Shown piece after piece: positions 1 through 12,281 of a DNA stretch of 64,000 bases (the stretch's first letter is position 1; every line of letters begins with the position of its first letter). Origin of the DNA: Myxocyprinus asiaticus (lineage: Eukaryota; Chordata; Actinopteri; Cypriniformes; Catostomidae); assembly GCF_019703515.2 (NCBI RefSeq), contig NC_059368.1, positions 32,981,891 through 33,045,890 on the forward strand, read 5' to 3'. The notes under the pieces are model-generated. The model was not told the origin of the DNA. It searched no databases and saw only the letters and a program-made list of their open reading frames with translations. The position numbers and the translations under genes are program-made.

Positions 1-789
1 CGAAGGCGACTGTGGCAAGGAACACAAAACTCCATAAAATGTTGGTTAATGGAGAAAAAAAACCTTGAGAGAAACCAGACTCACTGTGGGGGCCAGTTCC
101 CCTCTGGCTAACATCATGAATATAATGCCAATATTACTTATGTATAGTGCAAGTCATGGTTTAAAATGATTAAACTAAGTAAGTGTTAAGGGTCAGTGTT
201 TAAAACAAAGATTTTGTATGAACTGTAAGATTAAAAACTAATGTCTTTGAAGTCCATCCTGGATTAACTGTAGAAGTTCACATAGATGCAATTGTCCATG
301 TTAGTTAGCTGATGAAGGGTTTTGTTGGCAATTAATTGATAGTCTATATATTCCATTTCAAGAGTGTAGTCCATCATTAGACCGAGGTGATGCAGGCAGA
401 GATCAGTTAGGTGCATCGCAGTTCAACCTGGCCGGTAATTTCGGTGAGGTCTATCCTAAGTTCAAGGTTCAGGCTATGGCATTTGAAGTATCCCATGACT
501 TATGGTTGGAGTTGGCATCAGTTCATCCTCTGAAGTCCATCGTAATAAACTGAAGTGATGTTTGGCTGGCACCGGCTGCTATTAGTCATCACACAGCGAC
601 ATTTAGCAGTGGAGACCAACACCAAGCAGGATCTGGCCGTTCTGGTGACCTCAGAATAGGAGTCCCGAGGTTGAGACAGGGAAACAAATAAAATAATATT
701 AGCATAGATGCCATTCAATTTATTGCGGAGTTATAGATCATTATCACTGTTTCTGGCAGACCTAACTAAAGCAGCCTAATTGTGAGTTG

Positions 790-3600
790 AAGGATAAATT
801 AGGTATATGCCTGGCTAAATAGATGAGTCTTTAGTCTAGACTTAAACTGAGTGAGTGTGTCTGCATCTTGAACAGTGTTAGGGAGACTATTCCATAGTTT
901 AGGAGACAAATATGAAAAGGATCTACCTCCTTTTGTGGATTTTGATATTTTAGGAACTATTAACAGGCCAGAAATTTGCGATCATAATGAACGTGATGGA
1001 ATATAGCATGGCAGAATGTCACTTAAGTACTGTGGAGCTTGACCATTCAAAGCTTTGTATGTAGTTAACAGAATTGTCTAATTAATACGAAATTTAATAG
1101 GTAGCCAATGTAACAATGAAAAAATGGGGCTAATATGATCATATTTCTTGGTTCTCGTCAGCACTCTGGCTGCTGCATTTTGAACCAATTGAAGTTTATT
1201 TATTGATCTTGCTGGACATCCTCCCAGTAATGCATTACAATAATCTAATCTTGAGGTCATGAACGTATGAAATAGTTTTCGGCATCAGCAACAGAGAGCA
1301 TGTGTCATAATTTAGCAATATTTCTTAGGTGGAAGAATGCCGTTCTACAAACATTGGTAATTTGATTTTCAAAGGACAGATTGGTATCAAATATAACACC
1401 TAAGTTCTTCACTGTTGAAGATGATGTAGCAGTACATCCATCGAGAGTCAAATTATCTTTTAGCGGCTTATTTTTAGAGGTTTTTGGTCCAATAATTAGA
1501 AGGAAATTTCTTTTATTTCATTGATACACTCTGCTAATTTGGAGAATTGTGAAATCTCATCAGGTTTTGAAGAAATATAAATTTGGGTATCGTCGGCATA
1601 ACAGTGGAAACTTATTCCACGATTCCTGATAATATCTCCCAGGTGAAGCATATACAAGGAGAAAAGCAGAGGCCCTAAAACTGATCCCTGTGGCACTCCA
1701 TACTTTACTTTTGTTTGGTTGGACAACTCCTCATTTACGTAGGTACATGGTAGCGGTCTGCTAAATAGGACCTAAACCATGCTAATGCAACTTCACAAAT
1801 GCCAACATAATTCTCCAGCCTATTCATGAGAATGTTGTGATCTATCTTTTCGAATGCAGCACTAAGATCTAAAAGCACCAGAAGTGAAATGCAGCCGTGA
1901 TCAAATGATAAGAGCAAGTCATTTGTAACTCTGATAAGTGCAGTCTCTGTACTGTGATGAGGCCTAAATCCTGACTGAAATTGTTCATATATACTATTTT
2001 CTCTGTAGAAATGAACATATTTGGGAGGATACTAACTTTTCTAGTATTTTCGACATAAACGGGAGATTTGAAATCAGTCTATAATTAGCCAGTTCTCCAG
2101 TATCCAGTTGTGGCTTCTTAATAAGCAGTTTGATAACTGCCATTTTAAAGTTTCTTGGGACATGTCCTAAGGATAGCGAGGAGTTAATAATATTAAGAAG
2201 AGGTTCTGAGATTACTGGGAATACTTCTTTTAAGAGCTTGGTTGGTACTGGATCTAACACACATGTTGTGGCTTTTGATGTTTCAAAAAGTTTTGTTAGC
2301 TCTTCATGAACTATGACAGTGAAGAATTGAAGTTGAACGTGAGGAAAATTATGAGACACTGTTTTCTGAGGTACTGTGACAGATGATTGCATAATTCCAA
2401 TTTTATTTCTGATTATTTCAATTTTATCAGTAAAGAAATTCATGAAGTCATTACTCTTGTTCTGCGACGGAATATCTGGTTCTGTTGAGGCTTTATTCCT
2501 AACCAATTTAGCCACAGTACTGAATTTGAAATGTGTTTGCTAAAATATGCTGACCTGGCAGCTTTTAGTGCCTGACTGTAGCTACAGGCATTATCCTTCC
2601 ATGCACCGCGAAATACCTCTAATTTTGTATTCTTCCACTTGCGCTCCATTTTCCGAGCTGCTCCTTGAGAGCATAAGTGTGATCATTGTACCATGGTGCA
2701 GGGCTTTTTTCTTTAATTGGGGGGGGCGACACTATCAAGAGTGCTAGAGATGACTGTATTTATATTTTCTGTTATTTCATCAAGCTCTTCTAGGCTTTGG
2801 GATTTATGGAGTGTATGAGATAGATCTGGAACATTATTAGTGAAGCTATCTTTAGTGGTCGAAAGAATAGTTCTACCTGAAAGATAGCGTGGTGTAGATT
2901 GAGTAACATTAGCTGATCGCAACATACAAGAGACGAGGTAATGATCCGAGATGTCATCACTCTGCGACAGAATTTCTATATTATCAACATCAACTCCATA
3001 TAACAGAATTAAATCTAGCGTATGATTATGGCGATGAGTTGGTCCTGTTAGATTTTGTCTGACTCCAAGAGAGTTGAGAATATCGATAAATACTAATCCC
3101 AATGTGTCATTTTCATTATCTGTGTGAATGTTGAAGTCACCAACAATTAAAGCTCTATCTACAGTAACTAGAAGATCAAATAAAAAATTTGCAAATTCAC
3201 CAAGGAAATCAGAATAAGGCCGGGTGATCTATATACTGTAGCAAGGGTAAAAGACGACAGTGTTTTTTTATTTATATCTATATCTGACGGTGTCACATTA
3301 AGCATCATTAGTTCAAAAGACTTAAATTTATATCCTGTCCTCTGAGTAACACCAAAAACGTCACTGTAAATTGTAACAACACCTCCTGCTCCTCGACCCT
3401 TCAGATGAGGCTCATGTTTATAACAATAACCTGGGGGAGAAGATTCATTTAAACTAATATATTCATCCGGTTTAAGCCAGGTTTCAGTCAAACAGAGCAC
3501 ATCCAAACAATGATCTGTAATAATTTCATTTACAATTAGTGCTTTGGTAGAAAGAGATCTAATGTTTAGTAGCCCTATCTTTATATGGTGTTAATCTTTA
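790..3600 (-). pseudogene. LINE ORF2: endonuclease plus reverse transcriptase, broken
   Basis: ORF2 supplies target nicking and target-primed reverse transcription. The endonuclease begins near 3590 (KIGLLNIRSLSTKALIVNEI), followed by LTETWLKP near 3490 with the conserved Glu, a glycine-rich GRGAGGVV stretch, and SDDISDHYLV near 2960 with the Asp-His pair. Reverse transcriptase follows: YRLISNLPF near 2080, LLDLSAAFEKIDH near 1860, [13 protein letters not shown] near 1690, and the catalytic YADD at 1589-1600. The C-terminal part contains SRLDYCNALLGG near 1250, HWLPIKFRIN near 1090 and the late LWNSLP motif near 885. Frames change at least between 3168 and 3102, near 2713, around 1990, 1917-1726 and 1496-1260, with extra stops in the tail. 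Domain order and motifs make the call secure; the exact termini are estimates. Confidence 0.9.
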
Positions 3601-3822
3601 ATTTGTTTGTTTTGTTCAAGTTTGACCTTAATCAATTTTTTTCTAAATGATTTATTGAGGGTTTTGTGTTTGGTAGATCGGGGAACAGACACAGTCTCTG
3701 TGATATCTAGGTGATACAGTCTCTATGTGTTGTAGTTTATGAGACCTGTGTGACATTTCAAGGCAGCTAGCAGATGTTCAGATTAACCAGTTTATCTGCT
3801 TCCTGACCTGGGCCCCAGTTAG

Positions 3823-4666
3823 TCAAATGCTATCATTATTAAGACTATGAGCCAAATTACTAGAGAGGAGAGCGGCACCTTCCCTGGAAGGATGGAGTCC
3901 GTCTCTCTTTAGCAGGTCAAGTCTACCCCAAAAACTCTTCCAATTGTCTATAAATCCTATGCTATTCTGCGGACACCACTCAGACATCCAGCTATTCAGT
4001 GACACTAATCTACTATAAACCTCATCACCACGACGAACAGGGAGGGGACCAGAGCATATTACAGTGTCTGACATCGTTTTTGCAAATTGACACACCTCTT
4101 TAACATTATCTCTAGTGATTTCTGACTGGCGAAGCCAGACATCATTAGTGCCGACATGAATAACAATTTTAGAAAATCTACGTTTAGCAATAGCCAGCAT
4201 TTGTAAATTTGATTTGATGTCAGATGCTCTGGCACCCGAAATGTATTTAACAATAGTGGCTGGAGTCTCTATTTCCACATTACTTACAATAGAATCACCA
4301 ATTATTAGGGCTCTTTCTTGGGTGCATCACTGAGTTGGGAGAATCGATTGGAAACCCAAATAGGAAAGGGAGAGTGGTGTTGCTTTGCTGAGCGAGTATG
4401 CCGCCGGGACGTCACCCAAACGCCCTGCTGCGGGGGCTCTACAGAAAAGTGCATTTGTTGCTCTCTGTACTGCCCGCATCCGAAACAGTATCTACCGGCT
4501 TCTCTTTCTCACTGACCTCCACTAGCGTTCGGATGCGTGCCTCTAACTCATGAACCTTCTCCGTCAGCCTGACTAATTCCTTACATTTATCACATGTGAA
4601 TCCGGAAGAGGCTATCATAAACATGTGGCATGCAATGCAGGAAGAAATAACATGAGCGGATGCCAT
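3823..4666 (-). pseudogene. LINE ORF1 with SGNH/GDSL esterase domain, broken
   Basis: The N-terminal piece (4666-4439) has a CxxC-type cluster (SSCIACH, then CDKC) followed by a charged stretch likely to form a coiled coil (LTEKVHELEARIRTLVEV). This fits a nucleic-acid-binding and oligomerising region. The downstream piece shows the hallmark blocks of an SGNH hydrolase: GDSIV encoded at about 4285-4299 (catalytic Ser), the HVGTND block near 4155, and DGLHPS near 3885 (catalytic Asp-x-x-His). Esterase-bearing ORF1 proteins are known from L2/CR1-clade LINEs. A frameshift just before the GDS block separates the two pieces, so no continuous protein can be made. The esterase assignment rests on all catalytic blocks being visible. 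Confidence 0.85.
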
Positions 4667-4864
4667 GACTTACCGCAGTTGTTTGTTGTTGGTTGTTTCT
4701 GAGTGGTGAGGATTTGAGATCAATGTGAATCCCTCACGCAGTTGTTTGTTGATATGTTTTTTCTTGATAAGCAGTGCTTTGAGATCGATGCAATAATCCG
4801 TGTAACACAGAGGAGAAAAACGGGTGCAGTGTAAAATGAACACAGTTTAATCGTGATAAGAGAA

Positions 4865-5122
4865 TAAGAGAATAATGCCAGAAAGATCATCATTCCTATG
4901 GTGAAGCATGGTGTGGTAGTGTGATGGTGTGGGGATGCTTTGCTGCTTCAGGGCCAGGGTGACTTGCAGTAATTGAGGGAAACATGAATTCTGCTCTCTA
5001 CCAGAAAATCCTAAAGTAGAACCTTCGGACATCAGTCCGTGAGTGGAACTGGATTATGCATCAAGACAATGATCCAAAGCATAGGAGTAAGTCCACCTCT
5101 GAATGGCTCAAAAGAACCAAAA
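4865..5122 (+). pseudogene. Tc1-like transposase fragment
   Basis: Translation in shifting frames resembles the middle of a Tc1 transposase: a GSVMVWGCFAA-like stretch near 4925-4950, MNSALYQKIL near 4985, and MHQDNDPKHRSKSTSEWLKR at 5056-5115, which includes the second catalytic Asp. The DDE third residue and both terminal repeats are missing. The fragment is cut on the right exactly at TTAA (5123), where another element begins, and on the left by the LINE. It is an old Tc1 copy used as landing ground by later insertions. Confidence 0.8.
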
Positions 5123-5818
5123 TTAAAGGTTCACTCAGTAATTCTAATCCAATACACTTTTTTTTTTGTCAAATTCTGCAAATATCTCCTCACAGTCTGC
5201 TAGCTGTCTGTTCTGTGGATGGGCTGAAAAAAAAAAAAAAACTAGTATTTGTACACAGCCCTGGCTCTGTAATTGGGACAAAAACAAAGCGAATTGCACC
5301 GATCCACACAACACTACTCCAGCCAATCAGCAACAGGTGGTGGTTCTTGCGCGTGCACAGGATGGGGGGTGGGAGCAAAGTGAGAGGGAAATTCATTAGA
5401 AGAGTGACTTAAAATCTGGCTGATGCAAACTTTCTAAACTCCAAGGAGGACAAATGGCTGAGAAACAGACCAAGAGGGAAAGGTCAGACGAATATAAACT
5501 AAAAAAGAAGGATTATGATAAGTCGAGGGCTAGGAGCCGCGTCAACATCGGTGAGGCTTTTCAGCGGTGGAGAGATCTCTGAGATGAAGAAGTCCTGAAG
5601 ACGGATGCAGAAGTTGCATTTTTTCTTCTCAATAGGTGGGTAACATAAATTTTGCTATGTTTCACAGAACCAATATATGCTGTTGTGTGATGTTAGAATT
5701 AGTAGCAGGAAAGATGTGAGTGTCTGGAGCTGGTGTGCATAAAACTGTCTCACGTGCATGAATTTGGGGGCGGAGCTTCCAAAGGAGCACTGAAGGGAGG
5801 GGTGTATTTGTAATGAGA
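5123..5818 (+). mobile_element. TTAA-bounded element, copy 1, with internal deletion
   Basis: The left end reads TTAAAGGTTCACTCAGTAAT. The right end of the second copy (34300-34319) is its inverted complement, so the family has terminal inverted repeats beginning at TTAA. Copy 1 aligns with copy 2 (33303-34319) but lacks the part matching about 33868-34185 and loses its right end near 5818. It sits inside a Tc1 fragment precisely at a TTAA. It holds an exon-like reading frame at 5454-5640, listed separately. The TTAA boundary recalls piggyBac-type insertion, but no transposase is visible, so the superfamily is open. Confidence 0.65.
5454..5640 (+). pseudogene. Exon-like basic reading frame inside TTAA element, one stop
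   Basis: An ATG at 5454 opens a frame starting MAEKQTKRERSDEYKLKKKD, then KSRARSRVNIGEAFQRWRDL, one in-frame TGA, and LKTDAEVAFFLLNR. It ends directly before GGTGGGT, which has the shape of a 5' splice donor. The second copy at 33580-33770 has CGA in place of the TGA codon and continues through the same point, though it has its own 1-base frameshift upstream. The product would be small, highly basic in the first half and probably helical in the second. I recall similar N-terminal stretches in predicted fish proteins of unknown function but cannot name a family with confidence. It could be a first coding exon carried by the element. Confidence 0.5.
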
Positions 5819-5837
5819 GTTCCAGAGACATTTGGAA

Positions 5838-5893
5838 TGGCATGAGAGTGAGTAAATGATGAGAGAATTTAAATTTTTTGGTGAACTAACCTT
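5838..5893 (+). repeat. End fragment of TTAA-terminated short interspersed element
   Basis: The segment has the form GAGAGTGAGTAAATGATGAG, then an A/T stretch and GGTGAACTAACCTTTTAA. This is the right end of a short element common in cyprinid genomes whose other end reads TTAAAGG(G)ATAGTT(C/T)ACCC. Further pieces of the same family occur at 39919-40240, 57600-57877 and 60893-60967. Confidence 0.55.
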
Positions 5894-5987
5894 TTAATAA
5901 TCCCTTAAGTAATTTTAGTCTGAATGCTTCTCTCTGTTGGATAGTGGCAGAACAGACACAGGGAGGATGGCGTTAGCAAGTTTTTGT

Positions 5988-6159
5988 AAAAAAAAAAAAA
6001 AAAAAAAAAAAGACAAAATAAGAAATAAAAGCATTTCGGAGGCATGAAATAGTGCATCAGTTTTTTTTTTTTTTTTTTTTTTTTAACCATGTTTACATGG
6101 CTTTACTCTGTCTGCTGCATGTAAGTGTGTGTTTTGTGTGGGTGTGTGTGTGTGTGTGC

Positions 6160-6194
<35 letters not shown>
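5988..6194. repeat. Poly-A, poly-T, (TG)n and (GA)n tracts
   Basis: A run of about 24 A at 5988-6011 is followed by about 24 T at 6061-6084, which could fold into a hairpin. A (GT)n tract lies near 6139-6158 and a pure (GA)n tract near 6162-6194. Short reading frames across this region are low complexity and not genes. Confidence 0.9.
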
Positions 6195-6196
<2 letters not shown>

Positions 6197-6900
6197 CTGT
6201 GAGAACAGGCAATTTCAATGCAGAAATAATACAAAAGTAACTAATGACAGGTAAAAATAACCATGACGGAAATTGTACAACTCACATCCGTTTGAATGAT
6301 GGACAATGTTTATTTGTAGCGTAACCTCTGATTGGAATGTGCATTCTGTACCATGCTGCACTGTTTTGCATAACTGTGACAAACAATACTCTACAATTTG
6401 TACTGGTTGACACAATTCTACAGTATATTTTTTAAACTGGTAGATTGACATACGAGCAAAATCTTGGACTAGTGCACAAACATTCTGACCAATGAGGGGA
6501 CAGTTTGCTCACATGTGACTTTTATTAATGAAGTTCCAAATGTATGTTTGGAAGGAGCTTGTTCATCTAGGCCTACCACTGCCAATTATATCCCAAGTAT
6601 ATATAAGTGGCTGCTTCCCTCACACAGGTGACGATTCTTCAGGCATCCCCCAACCTCCCCATCTCAAACCAAAAGGAAAATGCAACATAGTAAACATTTA
6701 AACCAGTGTTTCGAAACAAAGCAAACAAGCTACAGGTCTGATAATGTCCTTGGATTTAGAGCTCTCAGAAAAATTGGATACAACATTACACACGCTTGTA
6801 GTGCATAGCCGTGCACCTAATGCTGTTGAAATAGGGCCCTTAGTGTAAATAGCATTTACCTTCCTTAACAATTTTCAGTTTTACTGCCTCTGTGATTAAA

Positions 6901-6967
<67 letters not shown>

Positions 6968-9062
6968 TACTTCAGTGCAAATGTAAGAAAATTATTCATA
7001 ATTTAAATGAGGGCATTGGGTGAGGGTGTTAATAATTAACTCCATACTGTTTAGTCTTGGGAGACCAGGAAAGGAAGAGAAATATTTTGATGTTTGGAAA
7101 ATGCTAATTAAAGAAAGGAGACAGTCAGCCAGGGCTGAGCTGAATTCACAACTCAGCCAGGGCTATTAGTGCCCGTACTGTGTCTGGGGAAAAGCAGGCA
7201 TGAAACAACATCACAAACGCTAATGAATCCTGTAGCCCACTCCAGCATGAGGGAGACCATTCACACACATTTCATTTCACACCAAAGATAAGAGAGGATC
7301 CTTCATCAGACCTGAAGGCAACAGTGGCTCATTGCACAGCCCCTCTGTGGTGCACTCTTGTTACAAACTCGTGTAACACTGCACCGTTCCACTTAAAATA
7401 CGCCACAGTTCTGCTGTCCCTCTGTAAAGAACTGGGCCAAAATGCAAATCTCATTTCTGTTCTGTCTTTCAACCCATTACTCATTACTCATAGTCCAAAC
7501 ATCCCAAGAAAATGTTCCTAATTCCACAATCATTAAGTATTAATTTAGTTTTTCTGCCTCCACAATATTAACTAGAGGCTACATGCTTGCACTAGTGGAA
7601 AAATTAGGAAACAAACAGAAACCTATATTTCCCAGAGACACATAATACTACAGTATATGATCTTCTGTTGCCAAATTCAATGGTTATCATCCAAATTAAT
7701 AGATTAATAGCTAAAGCTTACTTAAAATTCAGTATTACAGTACCATGCATCCAACCATCCATCCATCCGGTGGAGTGCATAGATAAAATAGAACACAAAT
7801 TATCGTTCAAAAGCTCTGTTTTTTTAAGGCACGCTTGGGGTTCTTATAGCAAAATCTTGTTCTTATTAGATGATATATGGGGCTGCAGTAGTGCTTTATC
7901 TATCCTCTGAATTTTTACAGCACCCTGGAAGAGCACCAACACCTTTAAACACAGCAGTTATGCTCCTCACAGACTTAAAGACTTCAACTTTAAAGTCTTT
8001 TTGCAACTTTAAAGTCTTTTGGCTCTTAAATGGAGATGATAATGGGTATTTTAAACTTTAAAAGAAGTTATAAAATGTGAGGGTCATATATTGTAGATTG
8101 CTTTGCTGTGTTGCTCAGTGTAAAAATGCAACACAACACATATTGTCTGACACATAAAATAATATAAGTGACTTCAAGAATGAAGGTATAATGTTTATGT
8201 GTAAACTGAGTGTAGGTTTTAGAGATCTACTGAAACTTAGAGGCCTTGTATAACTGTTTATAGTGTTTTGAAGCCTGATACCATACAACAACCTTTAAAG
8301 TTCCACAAAGAACTAATATTCTATAGCTTCTATAGAAAACCATCTAAATGCTGGTAGAACCCATGAACCAATATGCTAATCTGGAAAACCTAAAAGTAAC
8401 ATCAGGAACTTTTAAAAAGAACCATTAAGCCAATTTAAGAACTCCAATGCAAAAAAACAGTTCTTAATAAGAAATGGGTTCTTTGTTGAGCCTAAGATAC
8501 TGCAATAAACCACTGAAGGACCATTGTTTGGAGGATCGTAACATGAAGTATCTCCTAACAAACCAAAAGTTTAATCAAGAAAGTCCTGAACCTGCACAGT
8601 CACCAAAGAGAAAAGAAGAGCTTTCTGAATAATCCATGGAAAGATCACACTTAAGCACGTAGAATAGTATAACGAACTTACCGTGTTAGTCCTTTTTTCC
8701 AAAATTGCACCCAAATGAAGGCATGATGTGCAGAATTCCAGACAAGCGTCACCATGCAGCAACTGTTCATGTAGCGGTTCAAATAACCTGTACTGTGCCT
8801 TTGATGTCACATCCCTTTTGATCTATGGCAAAAGAAATACTACATTTGCTCAGAAGTAAGTGAAAGAAGGCTGTTTTGGTCTCAGTGCTGTTAGGGTTTG
8901 TGTAAGTTTAGGGTCTTGGTATATATTGTAATTACTACTCAAATGTTGCAGAGAATCGGATGCACTGTGCCTGCAGACTGATCACACTGTGAATTAGGCA
9001 ACAGTAAGTCACAAGTTTTGCTGCTGAAATTGGTTTGTGTTTACCAAAATTGGAACCACCAC
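6195..9062. other. No gene recognised; unique-looking AT-rich DNA with a (GA)n tract
   Basis: No coding region, RNA gene or bounded mobile element could be supported here. A pure (GA)n microsatellite occupies about 6901-6964. Around 8290-8490 there are several dispersed AGAACC/GGTTCT words in both orientations, a degenerate pattern seen in some fish repeats, but I could not define ends. A short CCAT run lies near 7750. All open frames are under about 80 codons and lack domain-like composition. Confidence 0.5.
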
Positions 9063-10122
9063 TTTGTGCTTCAGGTGCACAATTATCAAAAGAGATTATA
9101 ATGATTTATATGCTGGCATTTGTTAAACAAGCTTTAATAACATGTAATGTGGAAACGAACTCATTTATCGATATTACTTAATAAAGTGAATGTTTATCAC
9201 TTACTTTGTATATCTCCCTGAGTGTCGACATGTTTGTGTGACATCATGCCCCTGCATCTCGGCGAAATCAGAGTTGAGAATTTCTGCACGAGCAACAAAA
9301 AGTTGTAATTCTGACTTTAAGATGAATTACATTCAACATCAAGACCATTGCACTTTTCCTAGTAGGAAGTTGTAAAATCTGACCTTCTGAGTTGAATAGA
9401 ACGCAGCACTACTTTTCAAAACTTGATCCGACACTGAATGCTCCAGCAGCCTAATTTACACTTAGAAAACTCCTGATGTTGCTATAACAATGCAAAAAGC
9501 ACTTACCAATTTGCTTGAAGTGAAAATCAGTCCTCCTTTCCTGATTAATATATTAAGCAATCACACGGTCAAACATCTCATGTTTTTAAATCCATAAGGA
9601 TCTCTTTCTCAATTGCGATAGCGGCAGTAATGACAGTCGACTCGTCAGCAAGATCTCGCGCTCTTCGCTTTCAAATTACGTCACTTAAAGCGTGACTGCA
9701 TCACTCAAGGCCAGCTAGAAGGCCTCGACCAGGACATATCCTAAAGATCAAACCCACCAAGAACAAATAAATCAGTCTGATTTGCTGGTGAATCTGACAA
9801 TCTGACATTAGATGCACATTTATTTGCAGAGGGATTCTGTGGAAATTCTGAAGGCCTGACGGGGTGGAGCTCAAACTCACATGCTGCTATGGGCATGTGA
9901 TTTGTGAAACAGTTGTCACACTTTGCTTGTAAGTATCAAGGAATAAATTCTGACTGGATAAACTTTTCGTTTTTTTCTATTTGATTGTAGATTAATTAAG
10001 AGTGGAAAGCGATTAAAAATACATTGGCAAAAAGGTGATTGATGAAAGGATGAAAAATATTTATTTATTTGGCATGTTAGGCCAGCAGAGAAGGCTTTGT
10101 TGGCCCTGAGAATTCACCACTG
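9063..10122 (-). mobile_element. hAT-like non-autonomous element, truncated copy
   Basis: The segment is the inverted counterpart of 28841-29880 along about 1 kb. Its intact end at 10122 reads GAATTCACCACTG, the complement of CAGTGGTGAATTC, and matches the left end of the full copy (CAGTGACGAATTCTCAGGG). The other end is missing: homology stops near 9063. The 61-62 codon frame seen in both copies (9190-9375 and 29554-29742) is conserved only because the DNA is shared, not because of visible coding selection. Confidence 0.75.
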
Positions 10123-10155
10123 TATATATATAGGTGATATATATATATATACACA
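10123..10155. repeat. TA-rich microsatellite between two transposons
   Basis: A short, imperfect (TA)n/(CA)n stretch fills the entire gap between the hAT end at 10122 and the Sleeping Beauty-like left end at 10156. Confidence 0.8.
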
Positions 10156-11727
<1,572 letters not shown>

Positions 11728-11762
11728 TATATATACTGTATATAGTCTCTACCTTGAGAGAA

Positions 11763-11922
11763 CACACAGATTATAAGATACATGCCAGCAATTTGCTTAC
11801 AGATTTTACTTACAGTATAATCATGTTCAGAGCCTCTAAAAACTAGATTTAGTGTTTGCTTTTAGGAGAGCATTCATCCAGTAACAGAAACCATGCACCA
11901 AGCATTGGAGTCTGCATGTACG
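11763..11922 (+). repeat. Direct repeat A, copy 1 (partner 23930-24056)
   Basis: The stretch ending AGGAGAGCATTCATCCAGTA ... GGAGTCTGCATG is repeated in the same orientation at 23930-24056 with few substitutions. Copy 1 carries an extra 26 bases (ATTTTACTTACAG...) that copy 2 lacks. The similarity ends at GCATG in both. I do not recognise a repeat family; it may be a piece of duplicated local sequence. Confidence 0.7.
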
Positions 11923-11923
11923 A

Positions 11924-12281
11924 AATGCATTTCTGTCCCTTGATGTTAAATTTAACCTCCTGAGACCCAAACGTGACTGCTGTGTGCATTTTCAATTTCC
12001 CTTTTTGCTTTGAAATTAGTAGCACCTAATAAGCAAAAAATAATTGGACTTAGTTGTGCGATTATAAGTAATACCAAGTTATAGAAGAAATAATACCAAG
12101 GATAGATTTTTTAAATCAAATAGTTTATTGTTTCCAGGAGTGTTGGTTATTTGTGTTTTTGAGACGTAACATACATTACAGCTCATTTTCTGTAAAGCTG
12201 CTTTGGAACAATGTATATTGGGAAAAGCACAAATAAAAAATTATACAAAAAAAATTATTTGACTTGATTTGACTCGTTACA
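11924..12281 (+). mobile_element. SINE-like element B with LINE-type 3' tail, copy 1
   Basis: About 350 bp, beginning near CGAAATGCATTTCTGTCCC and AACCTCCTGAGACCC. It ends with CTGTAAAGCTGCTTTGGAAC, an ATAAAAAA stretch and TTGACTTGATTTGACT. The inverted partner is at 22565-22925. The 3' portion matches the complement of the tail of the truncated LINE at 37322-37395. It therefore looks like a short retroelement mobilised through, or derived from, the 3' end of that LINE. No tRNA-like promoter was recognised at its head. Confidence 0.6.

Larger units (their letters stand above)
1..4860 (-). mobile_element. L2/CR1-type LINE retrotransposon, near full length, decayed
   Basis: Read on the minus strand, the element runs from a 5' leader near 4860 through ORF1 (4666 to 3823), ORF2 (about 3600 to 790) and a 3' UTR that leaves the window at position 1. 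ORF1 has an SGNH esterase domain and ORF2 an AP-type endonuclease plus a reverse transcriptase with a YADD core, the layout of fish L2/CR1-clade LINEs. Bases 1-741 match a second minus-strand copy at 37513-38278. From that copy, roughly 190 bases of 3' UTR should lie just outside the window. Both ORFs contain several stops and frameshifts, so this copy is dead. The 5' boundary near 4860 is approximate and is set where Tc1-like sequence begins. Confidence 0.9.

Noticed and set aside
9190..9375. 61-codon frame conserved at 29554-29742 (MFITYFVYLPE...)
   Set aside because: Conservation is explained by the shared hAT-like DNA. Substitutions are not visibly concentrated at third positions, and the frame lacks any domain.
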